Below, in pieces: positions 52,313-60,655 of a DNA stretch of 64,000 nt. How positions within the stretch are numbered: the stretch's first letter is position 1; every line of letters begins with the position of its first letter. The notes beneath the pieces are model-generated. The model saw nothing but the letters and a program-made list of their open reading frames with translations. It was not told where the DNA came from and ran no database searches. The DNA comes from Dryocola sp036489025. Its GTDB lineage: Bacteria; Pseudomonadota; Gammaproteobacteria; Enterobacterales; Enterobacteriaceae. The stretch lies in NCBI GenBank assembly GCA_036489025.1, contig DASXGN010000038.1, positions 1 to 64,000 on the forward strand. The letters run 5' to 3'. The translations under genes and the position numbers were made by a program.

Positions 52313-54745
52313 ATGACCGAACTGAACCTGAACTTTTTAAGCCCGCGCGTGAAGGCGCACAAAGAAGCGCTGATCCACATCGTTAAGCCGCCGGTTTGTA
52401 CCGAACGCGCGCAGCATTACACCGCCGTTTATCAGCAGCATCAGGATAAGCCGCTGCCGGTGCGCCGGGCGCTGGCCCTGGCGTATCACCTTGCCGAGCG
52501 CACTATCTGGATCAAACACGACGAGCTGATTGTCGGCAACCAGGCCAGCCACGTGCGAGGTGCGCCTTTCTTCCCGGAATATACCGTTGGCTGGATTGAA
52601 ACCGAGATCGACGAGCTGGGCGACCGCCCTGGCGCAGGTTTTTCTATTGCTGACGAAGATAAAGCGGTAATGCATCAAATTTGCCCGTGGTGGCGCGGGC
52701 AAACCGTGCAGGATCGCTGCTACGGCATGTTCACCGACGAGCAAAAAGCGCTGCTGGCGACGGGCATCATTAAGGCCGAAGGCAATATGACCTCCGGCGA
52801 TGCGCACCTGGCGGTAAACTTCCCGCTGCTGCTGGAGCTGGGTCTGGACGGCCTGCGTGAAAAAGTGGCCGAACGCCGCGAGCGTTTACATCTCACGGAC
52901 TGGGAAGATCTGCATAAAGAGCAGTTCCTGAAGGCGATTGATATTACTTTCGCCGCGCTGAGCGACCATATTCTGCGCTTTGCCGCGCTGGCGAAAGAAA
53001 TGGCGAGTAAGGAAACCCGAGCGGCCCGCCGCGACGAGCTGCTGGCCATGGCCGATAACTGCGAGCATATCGCTCATCAGCCGCCGAAATCTTTCTGGCA
53101 GGCGCTGCAGCTGAGCTACTTCGTGCAGCTGGTGCTGCAAATTGAATCTAACGGCCACTCGGTTTCCTTTGGCCGCCTCGATCAGTATCTCTATCCGTGG
53201 TATCGCCGCGACGTGGAGCTGGAGCAAACCGTCAGCCGCGAACAGGCCATTGAACTGCTGCAAAGCTGCTGGCTGAAGCTGCTGGAAGTCAACAAAATCC
53301 GCTCCGGCTCGCACTCTAAAGCGTCGGCGGGCAGTCCGCTTTATCAGAACGTGACGATTGGCGGACAGACGCTGTTAAACGGCGAGGCCATTGACGCGGT
53401 TAACCCACTTTCCTATGCGGTTCTGGAATCCTGCGGCCAGCTGCGTTCCACGCAGCCGAACCTCAGCGTGCGCTACCACGCCGGAATGAGTAACGATTTC
53501 CTCGATGCCTGCGTGCAGGTGATTCGCTGCGGCTTTGGGATGCCGGCATTTAACAACGATGAAATTGTTATTAGCGAATTCATCAAGCTGGGCGTCAGCC
53601 GCGAAGACGCCTACGACTATGCGGCAATCGGCTGCATCGAAACCGCCGTCGGCGGCAAATGGGGCTACCGCTGCACCGGCATGAGCTTTATCAACTTTGC
53701 CCGCGTAATGCTGGCGACGCTGGAACAGGGCCGCGATGCCACCAGCGGAAAAGTGTTTCTGCCGCAGGAAAAAGCGCTGTCCGAAGGAAACTTCACAAGC
53801 TTTGATGAAGTGCTGGCCGCCTGGGACGCACAGATTCGTTACTACACGCGGAAATCCATCGAGATCGAGTGCGTGGTGGATACCGTGCTGGAAGAAAATG
53901 CTCACGATATTCTCTGCTCCGCGCTGGTGGATGACTGTATCGAGCGCGGTAAAAGTATCAAGCAGGGCGGCGCGAAATACGACTGGGTTTCCGGGCTTCA
54001 GGTTGGGATTGCTAACCTTGGCAATAGCCTTGCCGCCGTGCGCAAGCTGGTGTTCGAACAGGGTGCCATTGGGCAGCAGCAGCTTGCCCAGGCGCTGGCC
54101 AACGACTTTGCAGGGCTGAGCGGCGAACAGCTTCGCCAGCGTTTAATCAACGGCGCGCCGAAATATGGCAATGACGAGGATGAAGTGGATTTACTGCTGG
54201 CCCGCGCCTATCAGACCTACATTGACGAGCTGAAGCAGTACCACAATACGCGTTTCGGCCGCGGCCCGATTGGCGGGACTTACTACGCGGGAACATCGTC
54301 CATCTCGGCAAACGTGCCTTTTGGCGCAGCCACGATGGCGACACCGGATGGCCGCAAGGCCAGGACTCCGCTGGCGGAAGGAGCAAGCCCGGCTTCGGGT
54401 ACAGATCGCCTGGGACCCACGGCGGTCATTAGTTCGGTTGGCAAGCTGCCTACCAGCAAGATTCTGGGCGGCGTTTTGCTGAACCAGAAGCTGAATCCGG
54501 CGACGCTTGATAACCCGCGCGATCGCGAAAAACTGATGTTCATGCTGCGAACTTTCTTCGAAGCGCACAAAGGCTGGCACGTGCAATACAACATAGTTTC
54601 CCGCGAAACCCTGCTGGATGCCAAACAACATCCTGATAAGTATCGTGATTTAGTGGTGCGCGTAGCAGGTTACTCGGCATTCTTTACAGCCTTATCTCCT
54701 GACGCGCAGGATGATATTATAGCCCGAACAGAACATACTCTTTGA
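52313..54745 (+). CDS. ybiW: Glycyl radical enzyme (YbiW/PflF type)
   Basis: This is an 810-residue glycyl radical enzyme, the same length as E. coli YbiW. The thiyl-radical Cys441 lies in AIGCIETAVGG; the Cys-x-Glu pattern marks the dehydratase/lyase branch, not pyruvate formate-lyase, which has Cys-Cys. The radical Gly786 is in VRVAGYSAFF near the C-terminus. As I recall, E. coli YbiW has been reported as a lyase of 1,5-anhydroglucitol 6-phosphate giving 1-deoxyfructose 6-phosphate, which FSA cleaves; the adjacent fsaA fits this. It is oxygen sensitive, so anaerobic expression is expected. Confidence 0.93.
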   Translation: MTELNLNFLSPRVKAHKEALIHIVKPPVCTERAQHYTAVYQQHQDKPLPVRRALALAYHLAERTIWIKHDELIVGNQASHVRGAPFFPEYTVGWIETEIDELGDRPGAGFSIADEDKAVMHQICPWWRGQTVQDRCYGMFTDEQKALLATGIIKAEGNMTSGDAHLAVNFPLLLELGLDGLREKVAERRERLHLTDWEDLHKEQFLKAIDITFAALSDHILRFAALAKEMASKETRAARRDELLAMADNCEHIAHQPPKSFWQALQLSYFVQLVLQIESNGHSVSFGRLDQYLYPWYRRDVELEQTVSREQAIELLQSCWLKLLEVNKIRSGSHSKASAGSPLYQNVTIGGQTLLNGEAIDAVNPLSYAVLESCGQLRSTQPNLSVRYHAGMSNDFLDACVQVIRCGFGMPAFNNDEIVISEFIKLGVSREDAYDYAAIGCIETAVGGKWGYRCTGMSFINFARVMLATLEQGRDATSGKVFLPQEKALSEGNFTSFDEVLAAWDAQIRYYTRKSIEIECVVDTVLEENAHDILCSALVDDCIERGKSIKQGGAKYDWVSGLQVGIANLGNSLAAVRKLVFEQGAIGQQQLAQALANDFAGLSGEQLRQRLINGAPKYGNDEDEVDLLLARAYQTYIDELKQYHNTRFGRGPIGGTYYAGTSSISANVPFGAATMATPDGRKARTPLAEGASPASGTDRLGPTAVISSVGKLPTSKILGGVLLNQKLNPATLDNPRDREKLMFMLRTFFEAHKGWHVQYNIVSRETLLDAKQHPDKYRDLVVRVAGYSAFFTALSPDAQDDIIARTEHTL

Positions 54746-54788
54746 CGACTCCGGCGGTGGCTAAGGCCATCGCCTAAACTTGGCTGAC

Positions 54789-55547
54789 ATGAATTCCAGA
54801 CAACAAATCATATTACAGATGGTTATCGATCAGGGCCGCATGAGCGTGACCGATTTAGCCAAAACGACCGGCGTTTCCGAAGTCACTATCCGTCAGGATC
54901 TTAATCTTCTGGAGAAGCGTAGCTATCTGCGCCGTGCCCACGGCTACGCCGTTCCGCTGGACAGCGATGACGTCGAAACCCGCATGATGAATAACTACAC
55001 GCTGAAACGGAATCTCGCTGAATTCGCCGCTTCGCTGGTACACGATGGCGAAACGGTCTTCATCGAAAACGGCAGCAGCAACGCCCTGCTCGCCCGCACC
55101 CTGGCTGAAAATAAACGTATTACGCTGATTACCGTCAGCAGCTACATTGCCCATCTCCTTAAAGACACCGAATGCGAAGTAATTTTACTCGGCGGCATTT
55201 ACCAGAAAAAAAGCGAAAGCATGGTTGGCCCACTGACGCGCCAGTTCATTCAGCAGGTGCATTTCAGCAAGGCCTTTATCGGCATTGACGGCTTTCTGCC
55301 GGAAACCGGCTTCACCAGTCGGGATATGATGCGCGCCGACGTGGTTAATGCCGTGCTGGAGAAAGGCAGTGAGGCAATTGTGCTGACCGACAGCAGCAAG
55401 TTCGGCGTCATCCATCCCTACACGCTGGGGCCAATTGCAAAATTTAGCCGAGTTATCACCGATGACGGACTGAGCGAAACCGCAGGTCAGCAGCTTCAGG
55501 CCAGCGGGGTGCACGTCGATATTGTGCGCCAGTTCCCTATTAGCTAA
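54789..55547 (+). CDS. yciT: DeoR-family regulator YciT
   Basis: This is a 252-residue DeoR/GlpR-type regulator. The helix-turn-helix is at about 17-42 (MSVTDLAKTTGVSEVTIRQDLNLLEK) and a sugar-phosphate-binding domain covers about 75-235 (IENGSSNALLARTL ... GIDGFLPETGF). It is close to E. coli YciT throughout. The ATG at 54789 gives MNSRQQIILQMVIDQG as in E. coli; a TTG at 54780 is in frame. It directly follows ybiW in the same direction and precedes osmB, so it combines its ancestral position with a new sugar-phosphate cassette. Confidence 0.92.
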   Translation: MNSRQQIILQMVIDQGRMSVTDLAKTTGVSEVTIRQDLNLLEKRSYLRRAHGYAVPLDSDDVETRMMNNYTLKRNLAEFAASLVHDGETVFIENGSSNALLARTLAENKRITLITVSSYIAHLLKDTECEVILLGGIYQKKSESMVGPLTRQFIQQVHFSKAFIGIDGFLPETGFTSRDMMRADVVNAVLEKGSEAIVLTDSSKFGVIHPYTLGPIAKFSRVITDDGLSETAGQQLQASGVHVDIVRQFPIS

Positions 55548-55742
55548 TCCGCTTATTGCAGAGCCGTCAGGCAGTCGGTTCTGCTATCGGATTTTTCTCG
55601 CGCGCTATTTAAGACTTTTTACCTGTCTTAATTCCCGGCAAAAATTAGAATATTTATTAGCGATATAACAGGATGTAATAATCACCTAAGTTATTTTTAG
55701 GTCCGTATCGCGACACCGTTTCACGGCAGCTTCGCTTAAGAC

Positions 55743-55753
55743 GCTATACTTAA
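55743..55753 (+). promoter_or_regulatory. RpoS-type -10 of osmB
   Basis: GCTATACTTAA is an exact match to the extended -10 of stationary-phase sigma S promoters (K-CTATACTTAA), 45 bases before the osmB start. It agrees with the known RpoS control of osmB in E. coli. Confidence 0.8.
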
Positions 55754-55797
55754 CAGGAGACTTGTTTCCGTGAATCAACCATTCAGGAGAAAGTATT

Positions 55798-56016
55798 ATG
55801 ACCTTAAATAACAAAAAAATTGCCGCTGTTGTTCTGGCGCTTACCGTTGCGATGTCCTTGAGCGCCTGTTCAAACTGGTCCAAACGTGACCGTAACACCG
55901 CGATTGGCGCTGGTGCCGGTGCCGTTGGTGGTGCAGTCTTAACGGACGGCAGCGCTCTGGGTACGTTAGGCGGCGCGGCAGTAGGTGGCATTATCGGTCA
56001 CCAGGTCAGTAAATAA
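55798..56016 (+). CDS. osmB: Osmotically inducible lipoprotein OsmB
   Basis: This is a 72-residue lipoprotein with signal peptide and lipobox LSAC (lipidated Cys23), followed by a glycine-zipper segment (AIGAGAGAVGGAVLTDGSALGTLGGAAVGGIIGHQVSK) that forms a membrane-associated hairpin. The same length and near identity to E. coli OsmB after the lipobox. The AGGAGA ribosome site is excellent. Its position is outer-membrane-attached in the periplasm. Induction by osmotic stress and stationary phase is expected. Confidence 0.96.
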   Translation: MTLNNKKIAAVVLALTVAMSLSACSNWSKRDRNTAIGAGAGAVGGAVLTDGSALGTLGGAAVGGIIGHQVSK

Positions 56017-56094
56017 GGCAGGATGCCAGCAAAAGCTTAATGAGCTTTGACGAATTGCAATAACGTTTCGACTTTCAGGTCTGGCAGCAGTTAT

Positions 56095-56122
56095 AAAAAA
56101 GGCCACGGATAATTCCGTGGCC
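56095..56122 (-). terminator. Terminator of the lapAB-pyrF-yciH operon
   Basis: A 9-bp perfect stem, GGCCACGGA / TCCGTGGCC, has a TAAT loop. On the minus strand it is followed by TTTTTTATAAC. It may also stop osmB, since ATATTTTGT follows on the plus strand. Confidence 0.92.
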
Positions 56123-56147
56123 TGATATTTTGTCTCTCCGGCAGAAA

Positions 56148-56474
56148 TTATCCCCCGGCCAGTTTTACCTTCATGCCTTTCGCTTCCAGCAACGACTTAA
56201 TCAGGTCGCGTTTATCACCCTGAATCTCAATCACGCCGTCTTTAACCGCCCCTCCGCAGCCGCATTTCTTTTTTAACTCGGCGGCCAGGGAGGCAAGCGT
56301 TGCGTCGTCGGCATCTACGCCGGTTATCAGGCACACGCCCTTTCCTTTGCGCCCGCTTGTCTGGCGCTGGATGCGAACAACCCCGTCACCTTTCGGACGT
56401 ACAGCTTCGGTCTTAGGTTCGTCAATGCGGCCCGTTTCGGTGGAATAAACCAGGCGGCTGTTATCGTCTTTCAT
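56148..56474 (-). CDS. yciH: SUI1-domain translation factor YciH
   Basis: This is a 108-residue eIF1/SUI1-family protein. A variable N-terminal tail of about 25 residues is followed by the SUI1 fold (VRIQRQTSGRKGKGVCLITG ... KKKCGCGGAVKDGVIEIQGD). It influences start-codon fidelity or stress translation in E. coli, though its main role is unsettled. It begins 2 bases after the pyrF stop and is the last gene of the operon. Confidence 0.95.
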   Translation of the reverse strand: MKDDNSRLVYSTETGRIDEPKTEAVRPKGDGVVRIQRQTSGRKGKGVCLITGVDADDATLASLAAELKKKCGCGGAVKDGVIEIQGDKRDLIKSLLEAKGMKVKLAGG

Positions 56475-56476
56475 AC

Positions 56477-57214
56477 TTATGCTCCCTGTTGCAGAGAAGC
56501 CCGGATGTCACGCAGCGTTTGTGCGGGATTGGCAGATTGGGTGATTGGACGCCCGATAACCATATAATCCACGCCCGCCGTTTGCGCCTCAACCGGGGTC
56601 ATGATGCGGCGCTGATCGCCCGCATCGCTGCCTGCCGGACGAATGCCCGGCGTGACCAGTTTGAAAGCCTGGCCTAGCTCATTTTTGAAGCGCACCGCTT
56701 CATGAGCCGAACAAACCACGCCGTCAAGACCACAGCTTTGAGTCAGGCGCGCCAGGCGTTCCGCGTAATCTGCCGGGCTGGCATGAATGCCGAGATCGGC
56801 TAAATCACCGGCCTCCATGCTGGTCAGCACGGTAACGGCGATCAGCAGCGGCGCGTCTTTGCCAAAGGGGATCAGCGCGTCACGCGCGGCGCTCATCATA
56901 CGTGCCCCGCCGCTGGCGTGTACGTTCACCATCCATACGCCGAGATCTGCCGCCGCCGCAACCGCACGTGCGGTGGTGTTCGGAATATCGTGGAATTTCA
57001 AATCGAGGAAAACGTCAAAGCCGCGCTGCTGAAGTTCGCTGACGAACTGAGGGCCAAACAGCGTGAACATCTCTTTGCCCACTTTTAACCGGCAGTCCCG
57101 CGGGTCGATTCTATCGATGAACGCCAGCGCACTATCGCGATTATCATAATCGAGAGCAACGACGATTGGCGAGTCGGCGGCAACGCGGGAGGTGGAGGAT
57201 GCGGTTGAATTCAT
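56477..57214 (-). CDS. pyrF: Orotidine-5'-phosphate decarboxylase
   Basis: This is a 245-residue class I OMP decarboxylase, the last step of UMP synthesis. The catalytic Asp-Lys-x-x-Asp region reads DLKFHDIPNT and the upstream Lys is in LKVGKEMF. The phosphate-binding GRPITQS closes the protein. Same length as in E. coli. It lies in the conserved lapA-lapB-pyrF-yciH order, 206 bases after lapB. Confidence 0.97.
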   Translation of the reverse strand: MNSTASSTSRVAADSPIVVALDYDNRDSALAFIDRIDPRDCRLKVGKEMFTLFGPQFVSELQQRGFDVFLDLKFHDIPNTTARAVAAAADLGVWMVNVHASGGARMMSAARDALIPFGKDAPLLIAVTVLTSMEAGDLADLGIHASPADYAERLARLTQSCGLDGVVCSAHEAVRFKNELGQAFKLVTPGIRPAGSDAGDQRRIMTPVEAQTAGVDYMVIGRPITQSANPAQTLRDIRASLQQGA

Positions 57215-57420
57215 GGCTAAACCTTCTGACAGTTGGGCACCGGCGCGGCGCGTAGATAAACGGCAAGCATTCTACCCGCCGGCCCACAAAATTTACAGGA
57301 GCCATTCGCCCTGCGGAGCAATTAGAATGCGGAGGTTGAACTGTGGCGCGGGATAAATAAACAAGTATGTTGTAACTAAAGTGCGGACTTTTTAAAAGCA
57401 GCGCCTGAACGCCGCCTGTT

Positions 57421-58590
57421 TTACTGACCGTCCAGCCCGCGAATGGGCTTCACCGTCGACCACGCCCGACATGACGGGCAGTGCCAGTACATGGTGAACG
57501 CGGTAAATCCGCACTTCTGGCAGCGGTAGCGCGGCTTGGTGCGCACCTGCTCGCCGACCATATCGCGCAGCACAATCAGGCTCTCTTTCGCTCGCCCCTC
57601 TTCCGCATCCTGCAAATGGTAATCTATCAGACGATGGAAAACGCGCATCGTAGGATGGCGCTGCAGCTGGCGGTTGATATACACCTGCGCGGTGTCCGCC
57701 CCTTCTTTCTGCTCCAGAATCCCGGCCAGCATGAGTTCGGCCACGGCACCGGTGTTTTCTTCCACGCAGCGCTTCAGGAAGGCTTCCCACTCCTGCGGCT
57801 TGTCGAGCTGCTGGAAGCAAACCTGCAGCATTTCCAGCGTCTCACTGACCAGCTCGCTGTCCTGGTCGATAACGCGCTGCAGCGTTTCTACCGCTTTAGC
57901 ATATTCGCCTTTCGCCATAAAAATGCGCCCCATCATGATGGAGACGCGGGCACAATTTTTGTCTGCCGCCGCCCCTTTCTTCAGCAGGGACATGGCGCGA
58001 TCGAGATCGTCGCTGCCCATTAACTGCAGGGCAAGCTCACAGTAAAAATGGGCGATTTCGGTGCGCTGTTTGTCCTTGCCCAGCTTGACCAGCCTTTCAG
58101 CTACCTCGATAGCCTTCTGCCAGTCGCTGGTTGCCTGATGAATAAGCAGGAGCTGTTGCAGCGCGCCTACGCGGAAATCTGTTTCATCCACCAGTTGAGC
58201 GAACATATCTTCCGCGCGATCGTACAAACCCGCGGCCATATAATCGCGGCCCAGCTGCTGCACGGCCAGCAAACGCTGTTCGTAGGTTAGCGAGGCGCTT
58301 TCCATCAGGGATTGATGAATGCGGATGGCGCGATCGACTTCGCCGCGTGAGCGGAAAAGGTTGCCTAACGTGAGGTGTGCTTCAACGGTGCTGGTATCTT
58401 CCTTGAGCATATCAAGGAACAGATCGACAGCTTTATCCTGCTGATTGGACAGCAGGAAGTTCACCCCGGCAACATAGTCGCGGGACAGGCGGTTGGCTTC
58501 CTGTTGTTTGTCCTGATGTGCACTTCTGCGTCCCATGTACCAGCCGTATGCGGCGGCCACGGGCAACAACAGAAACAGCAGCTCCAGCAT
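57421..58590 (-). CDS. lapB: Lipopolysaccharide assembly protein B
   Basis: This is a 389-residue inner-membrane-anchored protein (LapB/YciM) that controls FtsH-dependent turnover of LpxC and so balances LPS and phospholipid synthesis. The N-terminal anchor is at about 1-20, TPR repeats at about 35-350, and a C-terminal rubredoxin-like metal site has CQKCGF and CPSCRAW. The same length as E. coli. It starts 6 bases after lapA. Confidence 0.97.
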   Translation of the reverse strand: MLELLFLLLPVAAAYGWYMGRRSAHQDKQQEANRLSRDYVAGVNFLLSNQQDKAVDLFLDMLKEDTSTVEAHLTLGNLFRSRGEVDRAIRIHQSLMESASLTYEQRLLAVQQLGRDYMAAGLYDRAEDMFAQLVDETDFRVGALQQLLLIHQATSDWQKAIEVAERLVKLGKDKQRTEIAHFYCELALQLMGSDDLDRAMSLLKKGAAADKNCARVSIMMGRIFMAKGEYAKAVETLQRVIDQDSELVSETLEMLQVCFQQLDKPQEWEAFLKRCVEENTGAVAELMLAGILEQKEGADTAQVYINRQLQRHPTMRVFHRLIDYHLQDAEEGRAKESLIVLRDMVGEQVRTKPRYRCQKCGFTAFTMYWHCPSCRAWSTVKPIRGLDGQ

Positions 58591-58596
58591 ATACGG

Positions 58597-58902
58597 TTAT
58601 TCCTTCACTGCCGGAACGGTGACAGCAGGCGCGACGGATTCTGCCGTCACCTGCTGTTCAAGGCGCTTAACTTTACGCTCGGCGCGCGCAAGAGAGACGC
58701 GTACGCGCAGCCAGAACAGGCTGCAAATGAGCCAGCCGATGATAAATCCTGCGGCAAAGAGGGTCGCCAGTAACGTGGAGACGCGGTATTCGCCCTGAGC
58801 CAGCAGGTAATTAAAGTTCACGACCTGATCGTTTTGCGCGCCTAAAGTGACGGAAACCACAAAGATCGCCAGCACCAGTAAGAAAATGAATAAATATTTC
58901 AC
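58597..58902 (-). CDS. lapA: Lipopolysaccharide assembly protein A
   Basis: This is a 101-residue inner-membrane protein (LapA/YciS) with two helices (about 2-22 and 43-66) and a charged C-terminal coiled region. It works with LapB in LPS biogenesis. One residue shorter than in E. coli. It is the first gene of the lapAB operon, and its start follows an AAGT ribosome site of modest quality. Confidence 0.96.
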   Translation of the reverse strand: MKYLFIFLLVLAIFVVSVTLGAQNDQVVNFNYLLAQGEYRVSTLLATLFAAGFIIGWLICSLFWLRVRVSLARAERKVKRLEQQVTAESVAPAVTVPAVKE

Positions 58903-59039
58903 ATTACTTCCCGTTATGTGGTCTTTCGCGACGGTTATGCCCTAATGCTTTTCAACGGTATAAACTACCATTTCCCGCGGGTGCGGGGAATCCATTAGCG
59001 ACGTCCAATTCATAAGAAATGGGGCTTAAATCAATAATC

Positions 59040-59804
59040 TCAAGCCTCCGGGTCTCTTTCGGCTATTTCTTCAGCTTCTTCAACCGGCGGCGACAGTGGC
59101 CCACAGAGCTTTTGTGCAAGCCAGGTTGCCAGCGTGACCAATAGCCAGGAGAGCAAGGTGGCGACGACTAAATCACGCGGCCAGTGCATGCCCAGCAGCA
59201 GCCTGCTGCCCATCACGCCGGTGGCCCACACCAGCAGCAAAACGATAGTGAATGTCCTGCGGCGCGGCCACAGAAGGCCAACACCCAGTAATGCCCAACT
59301 TGCGGCAAACATCGTGTGGCCCGAAGGGAAAGCAAAACCGGTCTCTTTTTGCCAGTGTTTGCGTAGCCAGCCGGGCACTTCGGTATGATCGGCAAGCTGT
59401 GTTTTCACCAGCTCACCGCGCTGTTTACGCTTTAAATTGTAGAACTCATCGGTGGGGATATCCTTTGTTTTTTCAAGCCAGACGACGAAAGGCCGCGGCT
59501 CCTGAACCCGGTCTTTAATCACGGACTTAACCCCTTGTCCGATGATGATGGCGGCGGCGAGGATCGCAAACAGCGTAACCGCAGCCTTTAAACGAAATCT
59601 TAAGCACCACAGGAACCAGCCGCACAGCAGTACGTGTGTGATGATGCCCCATGGCTGCGTGACCGTTTCGGTGACTCCGTACAGCGCTTTTAGCCAGACG
59701 CTGTTGCCGCCCGGCGTCCAGTGCCAGCCGGATAGCCAAACGGTTAACGGCATGATCAACAGCAAACCTGCCCCAACCGCCGTTCGTTTTGCAATTGCTC
59801 GCAT
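59040..59804 (-). CDS. pgpB: Phosphatidylglycerophosphatase B
   Basis: This is a 254-residue PAP2 phosphatase in the inner membrane with six helices. It removes phosphate from phosphatidylglycerophosphate, undecaprenyl pyrophosphate and other lipid phosphates. All three PAP2 motifs are present: KDRVQEPRP, PSGH in GFAFPSGHTMFA, and SRLLLGMHWPRD with the catalytic His. The length equals the E. coli enzyme. It is divergent from ribA with 211 bases between. Confidence 0.96.
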   Translation of the reverse strand: MRAIAKRTAVGAGLLLIMPLTVWLSGWHWTPGGNSVWLKALYGVTETVTQPWGIITHVLLCGWFLWCLRFRLKAAVTLFAILAAAIIIGQGVKSVIKDRVQEPRPFVVWLEKTKDIPTDEFYNLKRKQRGELVKTQLADHTEVPGWLRKHWQKETGFAFPSGHTMFAASWALLGVGLLWPRRRTFTIVLLLVWATGVMGSRLLLGMHWPRDLVVATLLSWLLVTLATWLAQKLCGPLSPPVEEAEEIAERDPEA

Positions 59805-60015
59805 TATTTATCCTTAAGAGTCAACGTTATCCAAGGATAACCGAAAAAGTGCACTGATGGGTAAACGCGAGCGACACCAAAAAGTAAAAATAGCAGCCTG
59901 CCCAGCTAATTAGGCGAAGCGTTCTGCGTTGTGGCAAAATAGCCAACAATAATTGCACAGGCCAGAAAGCTGGCAGGCACCTGCGGGTGTCAAAAATAAG
60001 TACCTGGAGAATCAC

Positions 60016-60606
60016 ATGCAGCTTAAACGTGTGGCAGAAGCCAAACTGCCAACCCCATGGGGCGATTTCCTGATGGTGGGTTTTGAAGAACTGGCAACCG
60101 GACAGGATCACGTCGCTCTGGTTTTTGGTGATATTACCGGCGACCAGTCCGTGCTGGCCCGCGTCCACTCCGAGTGTTTAACGGGCGATGCGCTATTCAG
60201 CCTGCGCTGCGACTGCGGTTTTCAGCTTGAAGCCGCGCTGGCGCACATTGCCGAGGAAGGACGCGGCATTCTGCTCTACCATCGCCAGGAAGGTCGCAAT
60301 ATCGGTCTGCTGAATAAAATCCGCGCCTATGCGTTGCAGGATGAAGGCTACGATACGGTAGAAGCGAACCATCAGCTTGGCTTTGCCGCCGATGAACGCG
60401 ACTTCACTCTTTGCGCCGACATGTTCAAACTGTTGGGCGTGGACGCGGTTCGTCTGCTGACGAACAATCCGAAGAAAGTGGAAATCCTGAGCGAAGCCGG
60501 AATCAATATCGTGGAGCGCGTACCGCTGATCGTAGGCCGCAACCCGAAGAACGCGCACTATCTGGATACTAAAGCGGCCAAGATGGGCCACCTGCTTTCA
60601 GAGTAA
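60016..60606 (+). CDS. ribA: GTP cyclohydrolase II
   Basis: This is a 196-residue enzyme that opens GTP to start riboflavin synthesis. The zinc ligands are in CLTGDALFSLRCDCGFQ, and the catalytic YHRQEGRNIGLLNK is intact. The start at 60016 gives MQLKRVAEAKLPTPWGDF as in E. coli; an upstream in-frame start at 59953 is not supported. A strong terminator follows. It is convergent with acnA. Confidence 0.97.
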   Translation: MQLKRVAEAKLPTPWGDFLMVGFEELATGQDHVALVFGDITGDQSVLARVHSECLTGDALFSLRCDCGFQLEAALAHIAEEGRGILLYHRQEGRNIGLLNKIRAYALQDEGYDTVEANHQLGFAADERDFTLCADMFKLLGVDAVRLLTNNPKKVEILSEAGINIVERVPLIVGRNPKNAHYLDTKAAKMGHLLSE

Positions 60607-60628
60607 AATTTTCTCAGATCCCAATTTT

Positions 60629-60654
60629 AAGCCCCCATCGCTGGGGGCTTTTTT
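60629..60654 (+). terminator. Terminator of ribA
   Basis: A 9-bp perfect stem, AAGCCCCCA / TGGGGGCTT, has a TCGC loop and is followed by TTTT. It lies between the convergent ribA and acnA genes. Confidence 0.92.
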
Positions 60655-60655
60655 A

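Noticed and set aside
52313..54745. Pyruvate formate-lyase
   Set aside because: The active site is Gly-Cys-Ile-Glu with a single Cys, not the Cys-Cys of pyruvate formate-lyase, and the sequence follows YbiW.
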